A stretch of DNA of 13,155 nt from Oscillibacter sp. (GTDB taxonomy: Bacteria > Bacillota > Clostridia > Oscillospirales > Oscillospiraceae). Location of the stretch: the NCBI GenBank assembly GCA_020025475.1, contig JAHHSA010000046.1, forward strand, positions 1 to 13,155. Direction: 5' to 3'. The position numbers and the translations under genes were made by a program. The notes below the pieces were generated by a model. It saw only the letters and a list, made by a program, of their open reading frames with translations. It was not told where the DNA came from and did no database searches. Position 1 is the stretch's first letter. Each line of letters opens with the position of its first letter. This document shows positions 1-6,551 of this stretch, one piece after another.

Positions 1-170
1 ATCCAGTGGGACGTGGAGCATCTGGAAACAGTGGAAAGCCCTTGCGGTGCAAGGGCTGCAGCTACCCTCCTGTGATCCACACCCTGTAAAACAGGGCCCC
101 GGTCCCGCTTGGGGATAGTATCCCATACCACTGGGTGTGATGATGGGTGTGTAGTTACCGAGCACTTACT
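1..170. other. Hairpin-rich stretch with no recognisable gene
   Basis: No convincing coding region is seen here. Three compact inverted repeats follow each other: 37-57 (9-bp arms, loop GGT), 82-96 (6-bp arms, loop AAA) and 112-124 (GGGATA-G-TATCCC). They are followed by a direct repeat TGGGTGTG at 132-139 and 144-151. The three plus-strand frames from the window edge end in stops at 73-75, 85-87 and about 115-117, so a gene running in from the left could end here, but I recognise no protein. The adjoining transposase remnant suggests this is debris of a mobile element. An origin of transfer or element end is possible but unproven. Confidence 0.4.
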
Positions 171-262
171 CTTATTCAGCGTCTCCCCCACGCTGCTGCG
201 GACCAATACTTTCAGCTGCCCCTTGATCACTTCCTCATTTAGCTGTACTATTTTTCAGACAT
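171..262 (-). pseudogene. IS256-family transposase, N-terminal remnant, frameshifted and truncated
   Basis: Read on the minus strand from ATG at 262, the sequence gives MSEK and then, after a shift at a run of five A (251-255), continues as VQLNEEVIKGQLKVLVRSS and VGETLNK down to 171. The LNEEVIKGQLK.LVR.SV.ETLN pattern is the typical start of Firmicute IS256-family (mutator-type) transposases. One missing A in the run would explain the frame break. After the Lys at 171-173 the similarity stops: the expected continuation with Leu-Leu, acidic residues and the ARYER block is absent. About 30 of roughly 400 residues remain, so no active enzyme can be made. I could not identify terminal inverted repeats. 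Confidence 0.62.
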
Positions 263-380
263 GGTTTGCTTTTTTCTTTCAGAATGGTGTCTCGCAGCTT
301 CATTCTGCCAAGGATCTGCAAATCATGTCTATTTATTTTTGCGCAACTTATTATGCCCTATCGATTTTTTCATATCTATA

Positions 381-389
381 TGTTATGAT
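381..389 (+). promoter_or_regulatory. Possible extended -10 promoter of the hydrolase gene
   Basis: TG-T-TATGAT fits an extended -10 element (TGnTATAAT with one mismatch) in a very AT-rich stretch. No good -35 lies 17 bp upstream. A small inverted repeat, ATGTTA at 380-385 and TAACAT at 394-399, overlaps the -10 and the expected start of transcription and could be an operator. The leader would be about 45 nt. This is a motif call only. Confidence 0.35.
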
Positions 390-441
390 TTTTTAACATG
401 AACGATTTATTTATGTGATCGGGGGGCGAGGGAGAGAAGTT

Positions 442-1182
442 ATGGAAACCGCAGAGTTTGGATGTGAAAATTCCGAAACCATCTTTCTGCTGCACGGCGG
501 TGGGCTTTCATGGTGGAATTATAAGAATGTTTCTGCTATCTTATCAAAGAAATATCATGTAGTGATCCCTCTGCTGGACGGACATGCCGGAAGTGACAGT
601 GATTTTACGACCATTGAAAATGCAGCAGAAAGGCTCTGTGAATACATCCATCAAAAGTATGGTGGGCAGGTATTTTTCATCGGAGGGCTATCCCTTGGTG
701 GACAGATCCTTGCAGAAATGCTTTCTGTGGAACCCCATATTTGCCGCTATGCGATGATCGAAAGCACACTGGTGATCCCCATGGCACTCACCAATTTGCT
801 GATCTCTCCTATGGTAAATGCGAGTTACGGTCTGATTCAGAAACGGTGGTTTTCCAAGCTGCAATTCAAACAGCTTCGTATGGACCCGGACTTATTTGAG
901 ATTTATTACCGGGATACCTGCAAAATCAAGAAGGAAAATATGTTAGCGTTTCTGAATAGCAATTCTTCTTACGCACTAAAAGACTCTTTCCGGAACTGCA
1001 GGGCAAACGTCCTCATCGCCGTGGGGGAAAAAGAAAGGCGCCAGATGAAAAAGTCAGCAGTTCTTATGAAACAAAGTTTGCCGGGGAGCACATTACACAT
1101 CGTGCCTAAATATCACCATGGAGATCTCAGCATCAACCATCCAGAGAAATATGTAGAACTGCTGGGATCTTTTATCGGGTAG
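442..1182 (+). CDS. Alpha/beta hydrolase
   Basis: The protein has 246 residues if it begins at ATG 442, which has GGGAGAG about 7 nt upstream. An ATG at 415 would add 9 residues but lacks a ribosome binding site. The fold signature is clear: an oxyanion-hole segment LLHGGG at 16-21, the nucleophile elbow G-L-S84-L-G at 82-86, and a C-terminal His (H225 or H226) in YHHGD. The catalytic acid, normally Asp after a GEKD-like turn, appears as Glu (E196 or E198 in VGEKER). There is no signal peptide, so it is probably cytoplasmic. The substrate cannot be told; esterase-, lipase- or peptidase-like members all share this outline. It is transcribed towards the hut operon, is separated from it by a terminator, and none of its features ties it to histidine breakdown. 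Confidence 0.85.
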   Translation: METAEFGCENSETIFLLHGGGLSWWNYKNVSAILSKKYHVVIPLLDGHAGSDSDFTTIENAAERLCEYIHQKYGGQVFFIGGLSLGGQILAEMLSVEPHICRYAMIESTLVIPMALTNLLISPMVNASYGLIQKRWFSKLQFKQLRMDPDLFEIYYRDTCKIKKENMLAFLNSNSSYALKDSFRNCRANVLIAVGEKERRQMKKSAVLMKQSLPGSTLHIVPKYHHGDLSINHPEKYVELLGSFIG

Positions 1183-1202
1183 AATTCTATAAAGGCAAAA
1201 AG

Positions 1203-1240
1203 CAGCCCCGCTGCCGAAGTGAGCTCCGGCAGCGGGGCTG
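1203..1240. terminator. Bidirectional intrinsic terminator
   Basis: A perfect 14-bp GC-rich stem (1203-1216 with 1227-1240) encloses a 10-nt loop. On the minus strand it is followed by CTTTTTG, and on the plus strand by TCTACTTTTA. It therefore ends the hydrolase transcript and, probably more strongly, the hutH-fchA-ftcD transcript arriving from the right, although the latter would carry about 250 nt of 3' untranslated RNA. Confidence 0.88.
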
Positions 1241-1491
1241 TCTACTTTTATCTTGGCTTTCGTCCACTCTCAAAGGCGCACGTCTGTTTCCGGACAGTAC
1301 AATCGCCGGCTTTTCCGGTGGTGAATAAGCGCGCCCTTAGGTAAGTTACGATCGCTTATTAGGCATACGAGTAATATCATATAAGGAACTTTTGTCCACA
1401 GATCAACTCTTGACGGCTCCATTCTTTCGTATATGGGATCAGATGCTCGTCAGCGACCGACCCCGGAAAGGCTTTAGCAGATTCTGATTCA
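1241..1491. other. Non-coding gap downstream of ftcD
   Basis: About 250 nt without a supported gene. It contains an 8-bp inverted repeat (AATAAGCG at 1324-1331, CGCTTATT at 1353-1360) with a 21-nt loop and no following U-run. It also has a short GC-rich hairpin near 1303-1320. Short reading frames here show no family signature. No tRNA or known small RNA was recognised. Confidence 0.5.
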
Positions 1492-2370
1492 TTACATATA
1501 CAGCTGATCCAGGCTGAATCTGTGAGTCCGCAGATAGAACTTCAACACATCCTGAAGTGCATAAACGGGGACTGGTCCGACCAAATCGCAATCCACGACC
1601 CCTACACCGTACTGAGACGCCTCGCTCTTGATGGTCTCAAACACCCGGTGGATGGGGGTCTTCTCGTAGTTAGTCAGATTCATGGAGACCTGGATGATGC
1701 CATCCCGATCCTCTAGGGCCAGGGCAATGGCACGGACATACTGATAGCCGCCCGTGGCCGCACGCACGGCCTTCACGATCTTCTTGCCGATGTCCAGGTC
1801 CTTGGTCTGCAGATTGACGTTGAATGCAACCAGGGGGAACCGGACTCCGGTAACGGTGGCGCCGCTCTTGGCATTGAACTCCTTCGGACCTTCATCGGGA
1901 GCCCAGGCAGGGTCTGCCATCTTCTCCTTCAGCCCCTCATACTGACCCTTTCTGATTTTGGGCAGGCTCTTGCGCTCCTCGCTGGTGGCGGCATCCTCAT
2001 AGTAATAAACGGGGACACCCAGTTTACCCATAAATTTACCATAGGCGTTGCAGATCTCGAGGGCTTCCTCTGTCGTTACATCCTTAACGGGAATGAAGGG
2101 GACCACATCCACTGCCCCGATACGGGGATGTGCACCGGAGTGGGTGGTCATATCGATCAGTTCCACCGCTTTTGCAGACAGTCTCTTGGTGGCAGCCAGA
2201 ACAGCCTCCGGATCCCCCTTGAAGGTAAATACGGTCCGGTTGTGGTCCGCATCAGACGATATCTCCATGAGGTCGATGCTTGCACCATCCAGCATTGCGT
2301 CCCGGACCTGATCGATCAGGGCCTGATCTCTGCCCTCACTGAAGTTTACCTCGGCCATTAAGCACTTCAT
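1492..2370 (-). CDS. ftcD: Glutamate formimidoyltransferase (FtcD transferase domain only)
   Basis: The enzyme transfers the formimino group of N-formimino-L-glutamate to tetrahydrofolate (EC 2.1.2.5), giving glutamate and 5-formimino-THF; cytoplasmic. The start is ATG 2370 (MKCLMAEVNFSEGRD), preceded by AGGAGG with good spacing. The reading frame stays open to 2508 but the extra residues overlap fchA and have no similarity. The 292-residue length fits a stand-alone formiminotransferase with N- and C-terminal subdomains. Family marks are NFSEGRD at 9-15, DHNRTVFTF at 42-50, HSGAHPRIGAVDVVPFIP at 77-94 with the likely catalytic His (H81, counterpart of His82 in the porcine enzyme), VYYYEDAA, KGQYEGL and the C-terminal QVSMNLTNYEKTPIH. 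It is the last gene of the operon, 29 nt after fchA. In animals the two activities are fused in one protein; here they are separate. Confidence 0.95.
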   Translation of the reverse strand: MKCLMAEVNFSEGRDQALIDQVRDAMLDGASIDLMEISSDADHNRTVFTFKGDPEAVLAATKRLSAKAVELIDMTTHSGAHPRIGAVDVVPFIPVKDVTTEEALEICNAYGKFMGKLGVPVYYYEDAATSEERKSLPKIRKGQYEGLKEKMADPAWAPDEGPKEFNAKSGATVTGVRFPLVAFNVNLQTKDLDIGKKIVKAVRAATGGYQYVRAIALALEDRDGIIQVSMNLTNYEKTPIHRVFETIKSEASQYGVGVVDCDLVGPVPVYALQDVLKFYLRTHRFSLDQLYM

Positions 2371-2399
2371 GTTACATTCCTCCTGTCTATATTGATTTT

Positions 2400-2981
2400 T
2401 TAATAGCAGATCGCCTTGAGCAGAAGATCGAGCATATCCTCCTTCAGTTGGCTGATGACCACAGGATCTTTGATCATACCCAGATTGGCCTGAATATTCA
2501 GGACGCAATCTTTCACGCCCCCCTCAGCCAGATACAGAGCACTGGTAAGATCAGACAGGCAGGCGGGGTTGGAGTTGCCCACCAGCATGGCGCCCAGCTC
2601 ATGGACCCGTGCGCACATCATGCCGTTATCACGGGGGACCTCAGCCGCTTTTACCGCCGCCGCTTGGACAGCCGCACGCCGGGCAGCCAGTTCCTCATCG
2701 GTCCCCTTGGGCAGCTTAAAGGCATCGACGATCATGCAATAGGCCTTTGTGTCATCCACACAGCCCTGCTGAAGCTGGTTCACCAGATCATCGCACTCAG
2801 AGGCGATCTCATCATATTTTTCAGTTGTGAAGTTCACAGGCTTTTTTTGGGACAGCTTTGCAACCATGGAAATCATTCCGGCAGCCATGGCTCCGGACAG
2901 TGCAGAAGCGCAGCCACCGCCCACGGTAGTATCATTGGAATCCAAAACCTTTGTCAGTACATCAGTCAGTGCAGGGTTCAT
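2400..2981 (-). CDS. fchA: Formimidoyl-THF cyclodeaminase / methenyl-THF cyclohydrolase family protein
   Basis: This protein most likely converts 5-formimino-THF to 5,10-methenyl-THF and ammonia (EC 4.3.1.4), the step after FtcD. Translation starts at ATG 2981 with AGGAGG about 9 nt upstream. The frame stays open upstream to 3038, but those residues are not family-like. At 193 residues it matches bacterial stand-alone members. It shows the glycine-rich VGGGCASALSGAMAAGMISMVA segment at residues 20-41, DDTKAYCMIVDAFKLPK, the GNSN turn (154-157) and an all-helical pattern. The same fold includes clostridial methenyl-THF cyclohydrolase; the neighbour ftcD favours the deaminase reading. It lies 70 nt after hutH and 29 nt before ftcD, in one operon. 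Confidence 0.92.
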   Translation of the reverse strand: MNPALTDVLTKVLDSNDTTVGGGCASALSGAMAAGMISMVAKLSQKKPVNFTTEKYDEIASECDDLVNQLQQGCVDDTKAYCMIVDAFKLPKGTDEELAARRAAVQAAAVKAAEVPRDNGMMCARVHELGAMLVGNSNPACLSDLTSALYLAEGGVKDCVLNIQANLGMIKDPVVISQLKEDMLDLLLKAICY

Positions 2982-3051
2982 TTCGGTTATCCTCCTTTGG
3001 ATCGCGACGGGTATGGTGCGCCGCATGTTATGGGGCAATATTTAGCGATGC

Positions 3052-4584
3052 TTACTTCAGACTTCCAACTGCATCTTCAACAGCGCGGACGAACTTGCCT
3101 TCACGCAGCAGTTCCACCACCTTGTTGGTATCCAGATAGATGGCTCTGTCTGAATCCATGAAGGAGACAACGCTCCGGACCGTGTCATAGGCGGCCTTGG
3201 TTCCGGGAGCCAGCTTTTCAGCGCCCTTGAAGTCGGCGGCCTGGGAGGCACAAATCAACTCAATGGCCAGCACGTGCTGTACATGGTCGATAATGGTCGC
3301 AGCGTTGCGAGAGGCAATTGTACCCATACTGACATGATCCTCCTGGTTGGCAGAAGTGGGGATGCTGTCCACGCAGGCGGGGTGCGCCAGGATTTTATTC
3401 TCAGAGACCAGGGCGGCAGCGGCATACTGAGCGACCATAAAGCCGTCGTTGATGCCCTCGACAGGGGTAAGGAAGCCGGGGAGACCGCTCAACTGAGGAT
3501 TGACCAGACGCTCGATGCGGCGCTCAGCTACATTGGCGTACTCGGCCATAGCCAGCCCCAGGGTAGACATGGCCACGGAAACAGGCTGGCCGTGGAAGTT
3601 TCCGCCGGAGAAGATATCGCCGTTGTCAGGGAAGATGAGAGGGTTATCGGTTACGGAGTTCACTTCCGTCTCGATGACCTTGCGCACGTAGTCATAGGCC
3701 ATGCGACTGGCACCGTGGATCTGGGGCAGGCAGCGCAGGGTATAAGCATCCTGTACGCGCACGCCGCCCTGATGTACGGTGAGCTTACTGCCAGACAGGA
3801 TCTGGCGGAAGTTTGCTGCGACATCGATCTGACCGGAGTGGGGACGGATCTCCTGGATACGAGGATCGTAGGGGTCTACAATGCCCTCCAGTGCATCCAC
3901 GGTCAGACAGCCGGAAATATCGGCCGTCTTGAGTAGCACCCCGGCATCATAGACGGCCAGGCTGGCCACGCCCATCATAGCGCAGGTACCGTTGATGAGC
4001 GCAAGTCCTTCCTTAGCCTTTAGCTTGACGATGGGGATGCCGGCTGCATTCATGGCGTCAGCACCGGGCATGCGCCGCCCCTGGTAGACGGCCTCACCCT
4101 CACCAATCATGGGCATGACCATATGAGCCAGGGGGCACAGATCGCCGCAAGAACCCACGGAGCCCTTTTCAGGGATCACGGGATGAACTCCCTTATTCAG
4201 CATTTCCAGCAGGGTTTCCACTGTGGAAAGACGGATGCCTGAGAAGCCCTTTGCCAGTGCATTGGCACGAAGCAGCATAATGGCTCTGGTCACATCTTCT
4301 TTAAAGGGGTCGCCCACACCGCAGGCGTCAGAGACGATCAGGTTATACTGAAGCTGGTCCAGGTCATTTTCAGGAATGGCAACGTTCACAAATTTACCAA
4401 ATCCCGTATTCAGTCCATACACGACCTTCTTCTCAGCAATATTCTTTTCGACGATATCTCTGGAAACCCGGATGGCATCAATGGCCTCCGGCTTCAAGGC
4501 GACCTTTGTGCCATGACGGCATATATCGACCACATCCTCCAGCGTCAAGCTGTTTCCATCCAAATATACCACTTTTTGTTCCAC
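3052..4584 (-). CDS. hutH: Histidine ammonia-lyase family protein with altered MIO triad
   Basis: The family member removes ammonia from L-histidine to give trans-urocanate (EC 4.3.1.3); cytoplasmic, usually a tetramer. GTG 4584 is the best start: GGAGG lies 7 nt upstream and the resulting MEQKVVYLDG start and 510-residue length are normal. An in-frame ATG at 4617 would sit before that ribosome binding site. By alignment to the Pseudomonas putida enzyme, active-site residues Y56, N198, Q278, Y281, R284, F330 and E415 are kept (Y53, N195, Q277, Y280, R283, F329, E414). Two positions differ. The cofactor-forming triad is S145-C146-G147 instead of Ala-Ser-Gly, and the pocket His83 is D86 (VSDACGVG instead of SHAxGxG). 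It is first in the operon with fchA and ftcD and divergent from the permease. Ammonia-lyase identity is firm. Histidine as substrate is likely but not certain. Confidence 0.93.
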   Translation of the reverse strand: MEQKVVYLDGNSLTLEDVVDICRHGTKVALKPEAIDAIRVSRDIVEKNIAEKKVVYGLNTGFGKFVNVAIPENDLDQLQYNLIVSDACGVGDPFKEDVTRAIMLLRANALAKGFSGIRLSTVETLLEMLNKGVHPVIPEKGSVGSCGDLCPLAHMVMPMIGEGEAVYQGRRMPGADAMNAAGIPIVKLKAKEGLALINGTCAMMGVASLAVYDAGVLLKTADISGCLTVDALEGIVDPYDPRIQEIRPHSGQIDVAANFRQILSGSKLTVHQGGVRVQDAYTLRCLPQIHGASRMAYDYVRKVIETEVNSVTDNPLIFPDNGDIFSGGNFHGQPVSVAMSTLGLAMAEYANVAERRIERLVNPQLSGLPGFLTPVEGINDGFMVAQYAAAALVSENKILAHPACVDSIPTSANQEDHVSMGTIASRNAATIIDHVQHVLAIELICASQAADFKGAEKLAPGTKAAYDTVRSVVSFMDSDRAIYLDTNKVVELLREGKFVRAVEDAVGSLK

Positions 4585-4591
4585 GTTGACT

Positions 4592-4596
4592 CCTCC
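4592..4596 (-). promoter_or_regulatory. Ribosome binding site fixing the GTG start of hutH
   Basis: GGAGG on the minus strand, 7 nt before GTG 4584. It lies inside the reading frame that would begin at ATG 4617, so it argues for the GTG start. Confidence 0.8.
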
Positions 4597-4667
4597 ATTT
4601 CTTCGTTTAGTATACATATTTGTATGATCCGACAGCTTCTTATCCTGTGTCGGTGCACTCTTTAGTC

Positions 4668-4701
4668 AGCATACTCTGCTTCGGTCGATAAACCGTCGAA
4701 T
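4668..4701 (-). promoter_or_regulatory. hutH promoter with tandem heptamer operator
   Basis: Read on the minus strand: ATTCGAC (4701-4695), 4 bp, TATCGAC (4690-4684), 10 bp, then the -10 hexamer TATGCT (4673-4668). The heptamers are one helical step (11 bp) apart and cover the place where a -35 would be; no TTGACA-like hexamer is seen. This matches the hutU and permease promoters in this window. Transcription would start near 4661, giving a leader of about 75 nt. I infer activation by the winged-helix/BTAD regulator at 10132-13011. Confidence 0.66.
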
Positions 4702-4846
4702 GTATCGCCGTGAACAGGATAGATCCAGTTCGGTTTCTTTATCTTACCATATAAAATGACTAAATTTACAAAATTCGGCAATTTATCTAAGTAGTGAACA
4801 AATGAATCAACGATATGCACAAGCAGAAAAAAGGGGCCAAAGCACG

Positions 4847-4872
4847 TTTATCGACGCTTCCTCGTCGATAAA
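4847..4872. repeat. 10-bp inverted repeat over the permease operator
   Basis: TTTATCGACG (4847-4856) and CGTCGATAAA (4863-4872) form a perfect inverted repeat around CTTCCT. Each arm contains one heptamer, in opposite orientations. The other two hut promoters have only direct repeats. It lies upstream of the -10, so it is more likely a DNA operator than an RNA hairpin. Confidence 0.8.
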
Positions 4873-4882
4873 GGAGTATATA
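4849..4882 (+). promoter_or_regulatory. Permease promoter with heptamer operator
   Basis: On the plus strand TATCGAC (4849-4855) is followed by 4 bp, the degenerate heptamer CCTCGTC (4860-4866), 10 bp, and the -10 hexamer TATATA (4877-4882). Spacing is identical to the hutH and hutU promoters. The second heptamer keeps only the TCG core plus the last C, so this is the weakest of the three. Transcription would begin near 4889, leaving an untranslated leader of about 130 nt with no recognised riboswitch. Confidence 0.55.
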
Positions 4883-5017
4883 TAGACCATATCAAAATAC
4901 TTTTCGGAGCCATAAGGAGTAGAGAGGGGGATCTGAGTTTTAACGGAATGTGTAAGTTGTAAGGGTGAAACATCTACCGACACCTGAAGACCAACAAGAA
5001 ATGGAGTGTGAAACTAA

Positions 5018-6325
5018 ATGATCGATATTATTACTAACCCCGTGACGCTGTCTGTTATCGTAATGTGCGGCCTGTGCTTGCTGAAATTAAACGTCATCTT
5101 GTCGCTCCTGGTTGCTGCCTTCGTCGCTGGCCTGGCCGGAGGTATGATGCCCGGAGATATCATGGGCAATATCATTACCGGTCTAAACGGAAACGGAACC
5201 AATGCCGTTGCTTATTTGCTGCTGGGTACCTTTGCCGCTGCTCTAGCTGACACCGGTCTGGCAACCATCTTGGCAAAAAAGATCATGAATCTGGTGAACG
5301 GGAAAAAATGGATCCTGCTGACCACCATGGTAGTCTGTGCCATAATCTCCGGCACCATCATCCCCATCCATATTGCGTACATTCCCATTATCTATCCTGC
5401 ACTTCTGATGATGATGAACAAAATGAAAATGGATCGTCGTCAGGCCGCCTGCGTGACCGAGTTTGGGCTCGTTGCACCCTATATCACCATCCCCATCGGC
5501 TACGGGCTGATCTTCCAGGGTATCGTCGCAGATAACATGACCGCCAACGGCTGGGCTATTGACCTGATGGACGTTTGGCCCCATACCATCATCCTGTTTA
5601 GCGGCATGCTCGTCGGACTGGTCGCCTCCTGGTGGTTCTATCGCAAGCCCCGTGAGTACGCAGACGTTGCTATTACAGAGCATGAAATGACAGCTGAGGA
5701 AACGAAGCTTAACAAGGACCATATCGTGGCCTTGATCGCCATTGCCGGCGTGCTGTTTGGCCAGCTGTACTGGGATTCCATGCCTCTGGGTGCCCTAATC
5801 GGTCTGATCATCCTTCTGCTGGGCGGCACCATTAAATTAAAGAATTCCGATTCTACGATGGCTGAGGGCATCAAACTCATGGGCATGATCTCCTTTGTCA
5901 TGCTGATCGCAGGCGGCTACGCCGCCGTGGTCAAGGCCACCGGCGCTGTTGACACCCTGATCGATGCAACCATGGCGATCCTGGGCAACAGCAAGCCTGT
6001 CTTTGTGTTCGTTCTGATTCTGATCGGCCTGGTCATTACACTGGGTATCGGCACCTCTTTCGGTACCGTCCCTGTGATCGCGCTGCTGTATGTCCCCATG
6101 TGCCAGCGCATGGGAATGAGTATCGGTGCCACTGTATGTCTGATCGCCTGCGCAGCTGTTCTGGGCGACGCCGGTTCTCCCGCATCCGACTCTACCCTGG
6201 GCCCCACGTCCGGCCTGAATGCAGATGGGCAGCATGACCATATCTGGGATACCTGCGTCCCCACCTTCCTGTTTTACAATATCCCCCTGGTCGTTGCCGG
6301 ATTCATCGGTGGTATGATCCTGTAA
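5018..6325 (+). CDS. yuiF: YuiF-type histidine/amino-acid permease (Na+/H+ antiporter-like superfamily)
   Basis: An integral membrane protein of 435 residues with about 11 hydrophobic segments. It resembles Bacillus YuiF, the predicted histidine permease of the NhaC-like ion-transporter superfamily. Recognisable blocks are the N-terminal LNVILSLLVAAFVAGLAGG, the IPIHIAYIPIIYPALL stretch, MDRRQAACVTEFGLVAPYI, IGYGLIFQGIVADNM and the C-terminal GDAGSPASDSTLGPTSGLNADGQ (one helical hairpin with many small polar residues). The ATG at 5018 follows GGAG by 11 nt, a rather long spacing. It is divergent from hutH and convergent with hutI, and it has the same type of operator as the catabolic operons, which supports uptake of the pathway substrate coupled to Na+ or H+. 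Family assignment is firm. The substrate rests on homology and context. Confidence 0.87.
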   Translation: MIDIITNPVTLSVIVMCGLCLLKLNVILSLLVAAFVAGLAGGMMPGDIMGNIITGLNGNGTNAVAYLLLGTFAAALADTGLATILAKKIMNLVNGKKWILLTTMVVCAIISGTIIPIHIAYIPIIYPALLMMMNKMKMDRRQAACVTEFGLVAPYITIPIGYGLIFQGIVADNMTANGWAIDLMDVWPHTIILFSGMLVGLVASWWFYRKPREYADVAITEHEMTAEETKLNKDHIVALIAIAGVLFGQLYWDSMPLGALIGLIILLLGGTIKLKNSDSTMAEGIKLMGMISFVMLIAGGYAAVVKATGAVDTLIDATMAILGNSKPVFVFVLILIGLVITLGIGTSFGTVPVIALLYVPMCQRMGMSIGATVCLIACAAVLGDAGSPASDSTLGPTSGLNADGQHDHIWDTCVPTFLFYNIPLVVAGFIGGMIL

Positions 6326-6375
6326 TTTGTCCGTAAGGTAAGACCAAATATTTCTACTTCTCTCCGAACAAGTAA

Positions 6376-6428
6376 ACACAAAACAGCTGCCTCCTCCGGT
6401 TTATCTGGAAGAGACAGCTGTTTTGTGT
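6376..6428. terminator. Bidirectional terminator between permease and hutI
   Basis: A perfect 14-bp outer stem (6376-6389 with 6415-6428) continues, with single mismatches, into CTC/GAG and TCC/GGA inner pairs. The A-run on the left arm and T-run on the right arm (CAGCTGTTTTGTGT) give U-rich ends in both directions. It serves the convergent permease and hutU-hutI units. Confidence 0.87.
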
Positions 6429-6551
6429 ATGTAGGTTTTAAAGCCGGAGTGTGCCCCGGTGCTCCCTTTGCGGCAGTCACAGGCCTTTGGCAGATTCAGG
6501 CCCGGCCCAACGCGCGGGTATCTGTGATGCGTCTTCTGCCCAAAATATAAA

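Noticed and set aside
1360..1460. Short minus-strand frame after ftcD with a protein-like composition
   Set aside because: Under 40 residues, no ribosome binding site and no recognisable family; it may be chance.
2371..2508. N-terminal extension of ftcD to ATG 2508
   Set aside because: It overlaps the end of fchA, has no FtcD similarity, and a strong AGGAGG precedes ATG 2370.
4585..4617. hutH start at ATG 4617
   Set aside because: The GGAGG site at 4592-4596 lies downstream of that ATG and is properly spaced for GTG 4584; the extra 11 residues are not family-like.
4629..4653. Hairpin in the hutH leader as an antiterminator or HutP-like site
   Set aside because: Only a 6-bp stem with a 13-nt loop, no following U-run and no NAG-repeat array of the kind HutP binds.
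4889..5017. Riboswitch in the long permease leader
   Set aside because: No known aptamer motif, no terminator or sequestering hairpin could be seen by eye.
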